A DNA stretch of 64,000 nt from Apium graveolens (lineage: Eukaryota; Streptophyta; Magnoliopsida; Apiales; Apiaceae), in NCBI RefSeq assembly GCF_009905375.1, contig NC_133653.1, positions 55,376,996 to 55,440,995 on the forward strand, given 5' to 3'. Every line of letters starts with the position of its first letter. The stretch's first letter is position 1. The notes beneath the pieces were generated by a model. It was not told the origin of the DNA and made no database searches. It saw only the letters and a program-made list of their open reading frames with translations. Shown piece by piece: positions 20,801 through 31,405 of the stretch. A program made the position numbers and the translations under genes.

Positions 20801-21225
20801 TTCCATTTGAACATTGCTTAACCTCAGTTATCACTATTATGACTTGCTGAGCTAGTTATCTCACCCTTGCGATTCTTTTTATATATTTTACAGTTGAAAA
20901 AGATATGGATGATAGTGAAGTTCCTCAGTCCAAAGTGCGGGCTAAGGTTCCAGTTTGAGTTGGATCGAGCTAGCAAGGAGCTTCATACGGTAGAGAGTTA
21001 GTAAGATTGTAAGAATAATTTTATTATCCGTTGTAAGTTAAATTAGTTGGGATTTGGTACATTGTAATAAAAGTTAAGGTTGTGGCTTGTTTTCATACTT
21101 TAACCTGTTGCGGTCCGTGGTTATGTAAAGCAGGGCCATTGCAAATAATATTTCTTATACAGGTTTATATATTGTGTATGTGTTGTGGACCCCAAACTTT
21201 TGACCCGGGTTTGGAAGGTGCCACA
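17892..21225 (+). repeat. 5' LTR of Gypsy element D (3.3 kb)
   Basis: Starts TATAACGACTCG, with TA rather than TG, and ends ...AAGGTGCCACA. It has a GC- and CT-rich block (18810-19130) and a pair of conserved blocks at 19315-19380 and 19490-19570 shared with the solo LTR at 54524-58939. ORFs across the GC-rich block are not proteins. Confidence 0.88.
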
Positions 21226-21228
21226 GGT

Positions 21229-21242
21229 TGGTATCAGAGCCA
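21229..21242 (+). other. Primer binding site of element D
   Basis: TGGTATCAGAGCCA, complementary to a tRNA-Met 3' end, three bases after the LTR. Confidence 0.85.
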
Positions 21243-24027
21243 CATGTTATAGGTCACTGAAACAAGCCTAGATTGTCAGGATTGGGTAGAGGGTTAGGAT
21301 TAGGAATAGAAAATAGAAAGATAAGATGTTGTGAGGTTGAGTGCGATTGTATAGTAGGTCTCTGGTGTGGTTCATGTTGCGATTCAGGATTTTTAACTTG
21401 CGACGTGATTTCCAGACAACGGAAGTGGCAGATCCTAATTTCCCTGTATCATCTGATCGTTTGGAGCTTTCCATTCGAGGATCGTCATCTTCTCTCAGAT
21501 TTAATTTGCACCTTGTTCCTTCATCAGTATTATAGGTACTACCTTCTGTTATGACAGTTGCACCTCTTCAAGCTATTCTACGCTATTCTACCACCTCTTG
21601 ATACTAGACTACCTATTTAAGAATCTCCATCTGTTTATTCTTGTTTTACAGGACAGTCGTGTGTGAGTGTATCTCTTTAGTTTACCCTACATCTTGTTCT
21701 ATACCCTCGGTTTAAAACTTGTCCTATAAAGAAACAGTACCTACGAGGATGGATTCGGGAGTTACAGTAAATGGTGAGTACTTGAGACATAAATAAAGGT
21801 GAGAAGAAGTCTAGAAAGAAGATTCAGGTGTTCCGAATGATAGTTGTTATCAGATTAAAAGAAGCCATTAGTGATTAGGCCACCCATGACTAGCTTGTGG
21901 AATGGATTAGATAAGTATTGAAAAGAGAGTTAGAGGAGATTATGGTTCTGGAGCTTTCTTGAAGATAATTAATGGTGTTATGACAATGTGATATATTTAT
22001 AGTAACAAGGTGATGTGACACCAACCGATTTGTTGACTACTGGATAGCCTGTTCTATTTAACTACTACAACGATAATGTCGGGAGTATAACATGCAACGA
22101 TAATTGAAGTTTTCGTCGATTAAGGAAGGCAAATGAACACGATAAAGGAGAAAAGGTAGATTGAAGTGAACAGACTTTTATGTGATTGTTTCTTTAATTT
22201 GGTAACTTGTTATAGGTAAGAAGGACAACAACTAACTCATATAGTAAGGACAACCAAGTGTGCGATTTTCAAAATTTTCTTAAACAACTCTCGAAAGAGA
22301 TTTTCTTAACAAATTTTCAAAGGCTGTTTTAATAAAATAAGTTTTAAACCTTGGTTGTCAAGTTACTACTTGAGTTTCTTGTTTGTTAAAAGACCCGGAT
22401 TACCTGGAAGGATGTTTGTTTCAGACTTAGTATTGTTAATTCAGAGAACAAAGTAACCCGCGATTATGAAGAAGTTGATTATTCCTAACAGTTTGACAAG
22501 GTTAATAACATAATTTGCATACAGAGTGATTATTCATCCAGTTGCAGAGACCATTAAAGTTTAAAGAATTCATTGATTTAAAAGGAGCCTGGGTGTGATC
22601 GAAGAAGATTGGGAAGATTTACAGATGTTTTCTAAAAGAATAATATTATTAACAAAAGGATCGTTATGTCGAATGATTCGTGGTTATTATAAATTAAAAA
22701 GAGGAAACTCGAAGTTATCTGGTGGGAACGCCATTATGATCGAATTGTTAAAATATTATACGTGTAGATACGATGTTACAGACGCAAGACTTAACAAGTA
22801 AGAATCTACCACAATGCTTAATTTGCGAAGGCATTGCAACGTATTTTCTAAAATTGTTATATGGAACAATGGGAATATGATCGAACAAGCTCGAAAGATG
22901 AATATAAGTGAAATTTGGATGTAACCAATGGTGTCGTTCTTGTCTTCAATGTTACAGCGTATATTCCTCTTTAATTTCTAAATATATATATATATATATG
23001 AACTTCTTTCCTTAATAAACTCCTTATGATGACATAAAAAAGGAGGATATTGTATTCCTTTCAAATTTAAAGTGTTCCCCTCAAGTTTTGCTCTCAGATT
23101 GGGACAAATAGTGTTATGGTGAGACGCTTTGTCGGGATGATAAAGAGTCGGGTGGGACGCCACCTAATCATGCGTTGCATGCCATATGGTACGAAAGACT
23201 AGCCATCTTAAGTACCGATGTGGCTGTCTCATTCATATTCAGATCCTTACTTCTTCTTTCTTTTCAACTCTAATTTTTGTTGAAATATGAATTCTTCTAG
23301 TTATTTCGTGATACCGTCATTCTTTGCAAAAGTTTTCCAAACAAATCAACGTATTATGAACCAAGCGGACGAAGCACCATCAACCTCTTATATATGGAAA
23401 GGAAACAAGGGTATATATTGAGGATTGCAAATCACTAGCCCCAGTCAGGGATGCACTAAGAGTCAAGGGAATCTACTCGAATGAGGAATACGTCTCCGAG
23501 AATGAGAGATTGCGATTTTCCTGTGAAATATGTTATTCAGAATACGGATATGGTGATGTGAATGATTATTATGGATACCTTATGCGTTAAATTATTGAAA
23601 GATGTGGAAGCAACTTGATTGTTTATTTTCCCCCAAGGTATTGTTGATAAGATGATTTATCCCGTTGAATTGATAAGATTATGACTAAAGGAATAGAAAA
23701 ATTTAAGAACGTGTATTTGTTAAATAAGTGAGTACCAATGGTGGAATTGAGATTTATGACAATAAGTTATGAAGAATCGACATCATTTAAGATAAGAGGA
23801 TTTGACATTATTCTACGGAATGGATTAACTATTTAAGCCTGATGCCCAGACAAACAGTCATGATGAAAAGATAGTCCTGAAGACGTTAAATGAGAATATG
23901 ATGAGGTATAAAGGAAGAAGGAGGGTAAAGAATTTGTTAATGATGATTACAGTGATCAAAATGTGAGTATTATGGTGATTATGAGATAAATAAAAGTCAA
24001 AAGCAAACAAAATTTGAAGATTTTATA
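21243..24027 (+). other. Degenerate 5' interior of D (former gag/PR region)
   Basis: This is where gag and protease should lie, but I recognise no domain. Short ORFs (for example 22595-22801) have no motif. An (AT)n microsatellite is at 22981-22999. Either heavily decayed or replaced sequence. Confidence 0.4.
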
Positions 24028-24660
24028 GCAATTAAGGAGTTTCAAGATATGTTTCCAGATGAGTTACTAACATTTCCTCCAGATAGAGAAATGAAGCTCG
24101 CGAGTGACTTAACACCTGAGACGAAGCCAGTGACCAAGGCCTTACACAAAATGGCACTAGTTAAAATGAGGAAGTTAGCAAAGCAGATGCAAAAAATGCT
24201 AGAAGAAGAAGCGATTACACCCAGTGTATTCCATGAGGTGCACCGGTACTAATTATTATAAGAAGATAGAAGTATGAGATTATGCGTCGACTAGAGAAAG
24301 CTCAACAAGCTTACTATCAAGAGCAAGTATCTGTTACCTCGACCCAATGATCTGTTTGATCAAACGAAAGAAGCAAAGTACTTTTATAAGATTGATTTAA
24401 GACTTGGTATTTCACCAATTGAAAATTAAACCTATGGATATATCAAAGATAATTTTCAGAACTAAGTAATGTTCTCGTATTGTCATTTGGATTAACCAAT
24501 ATACTAGTAATATTTGAACTTGATGGACAGAATCTTTAAGGAATATCTGGATAAGCTGTAGTTGTGATACTTAAAGTCAATGGAGGACCATGCAAAGCAT
24601 TTAATGATAACTGGGAAGTTGGAGAAGAAAGAAGTTGTATGAAGTATAATTCTTAGCATA
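24028..24660 (+). pseudogene. Gypsy reverse transcriptase remnant 1 of D
   Basis: The classical Gypsy RT entry is clear: FQDMFPDELLTFPPDREMK, then KPVTKALHKMA and MLEEEAITPSVF (about 24040-24230). Fragments [15 protein letters not shown] and YKIDLRLG follow, then a FGLTN-like piece and EYLDKL. Stops and frameshifts throughout; the catalytic FxDD is not seen here. Confidence 0.75.
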
Positions 24661-24749
24661 AATAGTCAATATGGAGAAGATCAACAGAGATTCAACAGAA
24701 ATTAAAGTTACTATGAATGAAAAGAGACCAGAAATACCAACAAAAGTAA

Positions 24750-25200
24750 GAAGAGTTACCATGGGCTGGTTATTATCGAAAATTTATGAAAGATTTCTTG
24801 AAAGTCGCAATATCTTTGACGAAGCTAACCAGTAAAAGCAAGAAGTTATATAAAATGGAGAAGGGTAAAGAAAGTTTTGTGGAGCTAAAGTAAAGAATGG
24901 TTACAGCACCTGCTTTATCATTTTGAAATTATCAAGGAGATTTGGTAGTTTATAGTGGTGCTTCTCATAAGGAAGTAGGATGTGTGTTGATGCAACACAA
25001 TAAAGTTATTGTATATGCACCCAAACAACCGAAACCTTATGAGCAGAAGTATCTTACTCATAATTGGGACTAACAGTCATAATATTTGTTTTGAAAGATT
25101 GGGAAACATGATATGTATGGAGAAATGTGTAAGATCTATACGGACCATAAGAGTTTGGAGTATGTATTCTCGAGGAAAAGCAAATGTAGTGGCAAGCGAT
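24750..25200 (+). pseudogene. Gypsy RT connection and RNase H remnant of D
   Basis: Around 24765 a frame reads GYYRKFMKDFLKVAISLTKLT, the end of RT. From 24940 it reads LVVYSGASHKEVGCVLMQ, VIVYAPKQPKPYEQKYLTH and KIYTDHKSLEYVFS, the Gypsy RNase H. The first catalytic Asp (normally YSDAS) is Gly here. Confidence 0.75.
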
Positions 25201-25699
25201 AAGCAAAAAGGAGAGAACGAACATAGAGACTGCACCAGAAGAATTAACTATAGAATTCTAAAAGTCGGAATTGGAAGCTAAAGTTCATAATCCAAAAGGA
25301 ACAAGGATGGATAGTATGACCTTTCAGTTGAAGTTGTGAAGGGAAAGATAAGATGTCAAGAGAAGATAATGGATTACGATGTTAGTAGTTAGTAAAAGGA
25401 AATTTATGCGCCCAGGAGAACGATCACGATATCCCCAGGTTTTCTTCCAGCACTTGGATGCTATAAGCAGAAGGATTAAGAAATGAGATTCCACAAGGAA
25501 TTCACAATATAAAGTATTTAATTTACTGAAGAAATGCCAAGATATAAGGAAATTTAAAGAAAAATAGTGATAACCAGGTATAAGAAGGAAATTTCAAGAT
25601 GGATTAGGAAGTGTAGACATGTCAAAGGATTAAGGCGAAATATTGGAGGCCTTGTAGACAAGGTAGACCAAGGAGTGGTTTTACAAAAAGCGAATCATA

Positions 25700-26060
25700 A
25701 AGTGTACCCGTGATGTTGTTGGAGAAAAAGGGATGAAATTATGAGATTATATACTGATTATCGGGAGTTTAACAAACAACGAATAAGAATAAGTGACCCC
25801 TATAAAGAGTTTATTACTTACGAGACCTAATTCAAGAAGCGTGTTATGTCTCGAGGATTAACTTAAGATCCAACCTGAGAACATATTAGAGATTACAATT
25901 AAAACAAGTTATGAGCATTAGAAGCTCTGGTGATATTATGTGAAATAACAAGTGTATCAGTTGCCTATAAGGAATTAAGGAACATGGTGTATAAGGAGTA
26001 CTTAGGTAAGTAAATTGTATTTATTGATAACATCCTCAACTATTCAAGGAATAAGAAAGT
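25700..26060 (+). pseudogene. Gypsy reverse transcriptase remnant 2 of D
   Basis: A second RT-like stretch lies downstream of RNase H: PVMLLEKKG, YTDYREFNK, then a YEHYEALV-like piece and IVFIDNILNYSR (about 26007-26045), where the catalytic IDD is IDN. Two RT remnants in one element imply rearrangement or an inserted fragment of a relative. Confidence 0.65.
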
Positions 26061-26189
26061 TTGTGTGGAATGCCCAAAGATTTTTCCTCCAAAAATTAGA
26101 AGGAAAGCAGTTATACGTTAAGTCCTCAAGTATGAAATTTTGACAGAGGTTAATAAAATATTCTGAATTAATCCATTAACAATTACCTA

Positions 26190-27166
26190 AGCAAAGCCAT
26201 ATGATAACAGATGTCTTATGCCGACATAAAGGATTGGATGTAATTAAGACCACCGAGGAGTTAATAAACGAATTGGAAAGAGTGGAATCTGAAGTTCAAA
26301 TACTTAAAGGTTATAATACGTGAATATATGAGATTACTTTTCAGCCTTAACTGATGAAAAAGAGTAAGAGATGTTTAAATGTTTGGAAACCAAGTTGAAA
26401 ACGAGCACCGCCTATCATCCTTAAACGGAGAGTCAAAGTACAGAATTAATTGAGGAAATGTAGGTTATGTTAAAAATGGTTGAGTGTTAAGGAAACACTG
26501 GAATGATCATTTATCAGCGATGTCAGCTTTGGAATGCCACTTTACCAAGCTTCATGTGAATGCAAGTGTAGGTCCCCATTTTTATTAAGATAAAGTGGGA
26601 GGAAGGAAGTTGTCAAATTCTAAGTTAATCCAGCACACCAAGGGCATAATGATATTAATTGAAGCAGCTCAGGGTAGATAAAGAAATAAGTGGGAGTGTA
26701 TCGAGGGAGAGTATGAATATAGAAATAGGACCAGTAGTGTTAGTAAAAGTGTCGTCTTGAAAGAGATTAGATAAGTTTGAGTAGAAGGGACAAGTTAAGT
26801 CCTAAATTAATGAACCATTCGAGGTATTGATAAATATAGATAGAGTTGTTTATGAGTTGATGTTACCATTGCAACAGTATGTACCTATAATGTAGTATGT
26901 GTGTCAGGGTCAAGGCGATAAGTATCTATTTCGAATCAAGTGATTGATTAAGAGCCAATGGGCTCTTGTCCAAATTTGTTTTGCATATAGTGATCGATTC
27001 AAATTCTTAATCGTTAAAGACGAGTCCTTGGAAATAAGTGTGTATCTATAGTGAATATATTTGAAATTCTCGAGTAGAAGAGTCTACCTGGGAACTAGAA
27101 TCAGATATGCTTGACAAATATCCTCACTTATTTAGTTAAACCAGATTTTAAGGACAGAATCTTTAT
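26190..27166 (+). pseudogene. Gypsy integrase and pol 3' end remnants of D
   Basis: DVLCRHKGLDVI with TTEELINELERVE (26200-26300) marks the RT-IN linker. KTSTAYHP (about 26400) is the conserved integrase motif. LHVNASVGPHFY (about 26550) follows, then INEPFEVLINIDRVVYELMLP near 26810 and VEESTWELESDMLDKYPHLF near 27070. The complete integrase catalytic triad is not readable. Confidence 0.7.
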
Positions 27167-27179
27167 AAGGGGGGAAGGA
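27167..27179 (+). other. Polypurine tract of element D
   Basis: AAGGGGGGAAGGA immediately before the 3' LTR; plus-strand priming site. Confidence 0.8.
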
Positions 27180-29298
27180 TATAACGACTCGTGTATTTTT
27201 GAATTATTTAAATATATAATTGTGGAAGTATTAATTAAATAAAACATGTGTTTTGGTTTTGACAGCAGTGTGTTGATAAATACTATTTGCCTGTGATTTA
27301 TTGGTGTAAAAGATTGGAATGTGTAGTTGAAAAGTGAGTTATATTATTCTACTTTATTTTAAAAGGTGATTTTATTACAATTTTAAATCCGTAAATATTT
27401 GGATTGTCTCTAAAAAATAGTTTTATGATTTTATAATTTCAATAATTATTTTTAGGATTTTATAAAATTGAGATATCAATGTTTCATTAATTATTTAGCC
27501 CTGAGTGATTTTCTGATTGTAATTATTTGTAAAATCTGTATTTTATTTCCGAATTCTTCAAAAATTATGAAACTCATATTATTTAAGTTTGGGATATTTC
27601 GAGAATTTTAAAATTATTTTGGAAATTTTCGGGATTTATTTCACCCGCGCGTTGATTCGTTTATTTGTTAAAAGCGGGTATAATTTGCGTTTCAGAAATT
27701 ATTCTAAAATTACGAAATTCATGTTTTTATAAACTTCGGGATATTTGTAATATTTTAAAACTATTTTCTTAATTTTCTGAATTTGTTTTAAGTGCAGCTC
27801 GGTTCGTTAATTGTGAAATGCGGGTATGAGTTGCGTTTCAAAAAATACTTTTAAAATTATGGAAAATTTATTTTTAATAACTTTGAATTATTTGTGACAA
27901 GATTTTGGTTATCTCCCAGATACGTGTCAATTGCTGGTTGTTACAGGGGAGTAGAAAAAGAAATAAAATACAAAAAAAACAAACAAAACGAGGGTGTTCA
28001 CCCATGTTCTGCTCTCTCCTCACAACAATCTTTCTCCCCCCCTCGCGACTGTGTTTCTCCATCTCTCGGTGAATTCCGCCGCCTGGTTTTCTTGTTTTCC
28101 GGCGACTATTCGCCGCCGCCTCTGTTACCGCCGTTCCAGTTTCCGGCAAGGTGACTGCAGCGCGTTATGTTTGCGATTATGTGTGTATTATGTGTAATTG
28201 ATGTGTATACAGATGTGTATGTAATTGTTGGCTGATGTGCCCCTATTTTGCCGTCTGTCCTTATCTCTTCCGGTGCCGCCGGTTTCTTTTCGGTGAGGCG
28301 GCCGGAGGAAGCTATACCAACAATTACGATACTAAATCACACAAATACGATAATACTCCCCAAATGTATAAGTACCAAACACCAAACACTAGAACAAAAT
28401 TGTTTGAAAACACAGAAACTTTTATACTCCGACCATTCTTTATAACGTCAAAGAACTATACCTTGAAAAAAAATCATTATTTATCTAATACCTGATCCTT
28501 TTAAAGACTGAAAACTGTTTCTTATAAATACCCTGATATACTCTTGAGGTATCCATGAGTTTCCTTACGTTCTTATTCAAGTGTTTAACCACCATTGATT
28601 ATGATCTTATTTTATCGAATTATATTGTTTATCATATTGAACTGCTTTAGAATTGGATAGTTTTTTATATATATGTGGACCAGATTCGTGGTCAGACCAT
28701 ATCAATGGTCAAGTTAGGCCAATGTGTGCCTTGGATCCAGTAATTAGAGCATTGATGTGTGCTTTGCTCGGGTTTAGTGCATGACTGATCAGCAGCTGAA
28801 CCTTGGTTTTAAAACTTAAAATGAATATCCAATTCTAACGATTGTTAAAAATAAACTTGATTCTTCTGAATCATTCCATTTGAACATTGCTTAACCTCAG
28901 TTATCACTGTTATGACTTGCTGAGCTAGTTAGCTCACCCTTGCGATTCTTTATATATATTTTACAGTTGAAAAGGATATGGATGATAGTGAAGTTTCTCA
29001 GTCCAAAGTACGGGCTAAGGTTCCAGTTTGAGTTGGATCGAGCTAGCAAGGAGCTTCATACGATAGAGAGTTAGTAGGATTATAAGAATAATTTTATTAT
29101 CCGTTGTAAGTTAAATTAGTTGTTATTTGGTACGTTGTAATAAAAGTTAAGGTTGTGGCTTGTTTTCATACTTTAACCTGTTGCGGTCCGTGGTTATGTA
29201 AAGCAGGGTCATTGCAAATAATATTTCTTATACAGGTTTATATATTGTATATGTGTTGTGGACCCCAAACTTCTGACCCGGGTTTGGAAGGCGCCACA
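27180..29298 (+). repeat. 3' LTR of Gypsy element D (2.1 kb, internally deleted)
   Basis: Collinear with the 5' LTR but lacking about 115 bp (matching about 18607-18722) and about 1.1 kb (matching about 19127-20255), so it is over a kilobase shorter. Ends ...GGCGCCACA followed by AGATT. Confidence 0.88.
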
Positions 29299-29507
29299 AG
29301 ATTTGGGACTTATTTTCTATATATAAGGTAAAGTACTACTACTAATAAGTGCACCAACAAATCATGATCTTTTGGGGGCCTGTGTTGGGCTCATTAATTT
29401 ACCCAAGTTGGCTGCATTTGGGTCAGTAGATTTCGGTTTATTTCGGACTCAGAATAAGAACTTGACTTAGTTTTCAAAAAAGGCTTGGATTTGACCGGGT
29501 TATCTCA

Positions 29508-29997
29508 TTATGACTTAAAGTAATCTTATGATATGATGAAGGGTTCCATACTTATGATATCCCCTCTTCAGTTCTTGGGCATGTCTACATGCTTCTATTT
29601 CAAAAAGAAGCTTAAAGGGATAACAATTTTACTCATCCATTTATGGCTCATTATGCTTCCTTGAATGCATCCAGGTTCAATCAATACAATAAATCAAAGT
29701 TTGTTGGTTCTAATAAGAAAAGCTCTCCACACTGCAGTTACCGCAAAAATCGGGGTCATCTTATTGACAAGTGCTATAAGTTATATGGTTTTTTAGCTGA
29801 CTTTAAGTTCCTTAAGAATTAAGAGATATCAGGACCTTCAACAGTAGCAGCTAATCTCTTATTCTTATCACTTTTTGTTATACGACCACTCTTCATCAGC
29901 TGGTTGAAGTTTGTACTAAATATCTTATTGGTGTTTAACAATACAAGATTATTAGCAAGTTGGATGTGGATTTTTCCCCATCCACCTTGATGGGGGT
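29508..29997 (+). pseudogene. Element E gag, C-terminal part and PPT
   Basis: Resumes after F with SYDMMKGSILMISPLPS in one frame, then SRFNQYNKSKFVGSNKKS and a zinc knuckle remnant CSYRKNRGHLIDKCYKLYGF whose second Cys is Arg. It passes into a short spacer and the G-rich PPT at 29991-29997, where B is inserted. No pol. Confidence 0.65.
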
Positions 29998-30944
29998 TGA
30001 AATTCGATGGCTCGATCGATAAAATAATATTCTAACTGTCAAGGCAAATGGGACAGTCTCTTATGCAAATAGGACAGTCCCTTTACAAATGAGACAGGGT
30101 ATGGGACAGTCTCCATTATACTGCAGAAAATAAACAACAGAAATAAAATGCAGAATGCTGAAAACTGAAAAGTAAAAACACCAGAAGTTTTCACTTGGTT
30201 CGGCCCCTACACCTAGTCGATGGCCTACATCCAAGTCCCCATGCCAACTAGCATAGAGAATGTATTATATCAACTTTAATAAAAGAACTTACAGTCTTTG
30301 CCTTGATTACAAATATAGCACCTGAAAGAAACCCTTTCCCAAGCTACCTTGCTACCTAGCCCACTGCTATTCCTTAGCCTTCTAGCTACCTTGCTATACT
30401 TTGAAATCAAGCTTGCCACAACCCGGCACAAAGTTGATATGAATACAAAAGTACAAGAATAAACAAATTGATTACAACTCAAACTAGGTTTCTTGTTTTT
30501 CTGGATATGAATATCTCGGGTATGAAACAAGAAAATGATTTCAGATGATGAAAGATTCTCGTGAAAGTGTTAGCTACAAATCTGAAATGAAGAGTTGTAT
30601 TTATAAGCAAAGTTCTACCAGATTTATTTTCAAACACAAGATAAGGTTGGAAGATAAGTTTGTTTGAAAATATTTGAATAAAACTTTGAAACTAATCTGT
30701 TAGTACGTTTGAAAAAGATAAATCAAGTAAAGATAAGGCTTGAGAGATTTAAACTTGATTTATAAGATAAGGTGGTAAGTTTGTTTGAGATAAGGTTTAT
30801 CCAGATAAACAAGATTTATACAAAACCCTAACAAACCTAATCCTGAGAAATAGTCTCCTTGAAAATCTGAAACACTGCAATCTCTGGACTCTAAACTGCT
30901 GTTATGTTGCAATCTGAATATCATCATAAACTCGTAGATTAACA
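29998..30944 (-). repeat. 3' LTR of element B
   Basis: Carries four copies of a GGGACAGTCTC-like motif at 30047-30060, 30068-30081, 30088-30100 and 30101-30114. Adjoins the PPT at 30945-30957. Confidence 0.95.
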
Positions 30945-31405
30945 TTCTCCCCCTTTTATGATGATGACAAAAAGAACATAAATGCTCCCCCTATCAAAAA
31001 CACTAAAGGCCTGTAAAAAAAAGTTAGAACCAACAGAATATATTGCAGTTTATAATACATGCAATCAATATGAGAATGAGACAACTAAAGAATGAATGAG
31101 ACACTAGATCAAAATGCATAAAAGAGACAGTCTCAAACATTAAACACTTAAAACAGAAGACAACCCATCCATAAACCAGGATGTCTAGTGCCAGGATGTC
31201 CAGTTGCAATTGTTATCTAATCACATAAATGAATCCAGAATATCAGTTAAACACATAAAATCATCCATCAAAAAATTAAGTTCAAACACCAACACATAGA
31301 CTTAAAAATGAAACACCCATCAAAGAAACATAGTCTGAAAAAAACAAAATGAAACAAACGTCTTAAAAACATCATAATTTCTCCCCCTTCATCATAAAAG
31401 GGTCC
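30945..31405 (-). other. 3' UTR of element B, with PPT and motif copies
   Basis: Non-coding. Minus-strand AAAAGGGGGAGAA (30945-30957) is the PPT. Further copies of the element motif lie at about 31073, 31094 and 31121-31137 (GAGACAGTCTC, a perfect odd-centred palindrome). Confidence 0.7.

Larger units (their letters stand above)
17892..29298 (+). mobile_element. Ty3/Gypsy element D with long LTRs (decayed)
   Basis: LTRs 17892-21225 and 27180-29298 are flanked by a perfect AGATT duplication (17887-17891, 29299-29303). A Met-type PBS (21229-21242) and a PPT (27167-27179) bound a 5.9-kb interior. It contains only fragments of Gypsy pol (two RT remnants, RNase H, integrase) full of stops. The end of pol (EESTWELESDMLDKYPHLF-like) and the long LTRs point to a chromovirus, perhaps the Tekay/Del clade. 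Transposition-dead. Confidence 0.88.
17867..29507 (+). mobile_element. Small LTR-like element F (solo LTR or TRIM), interrupted by D
   Basis: Starts TGTAACATCCCACATCG and ends ...GGTTATCTCA. Without D it is about 230 bp. Flanks TCATG (17862-17866) and TTATG (29508-29512) are a one-mismatch target duplication within E gag. The body has TATATATAAGG, a promoter-like box. Non-coding, most likely a solo LTR. Confidence 0.5.

Noticed and set aside
22595..22801. 68-aa ORF in the interior of D
   Set aside because: No gag or protease motif; chance ORF in decayed sequence.
30276..30530. 84-aa ORF, repeated at 38826-39080
   Set aside because: Located in both LTRs of B, without domains; an LTR by-product.
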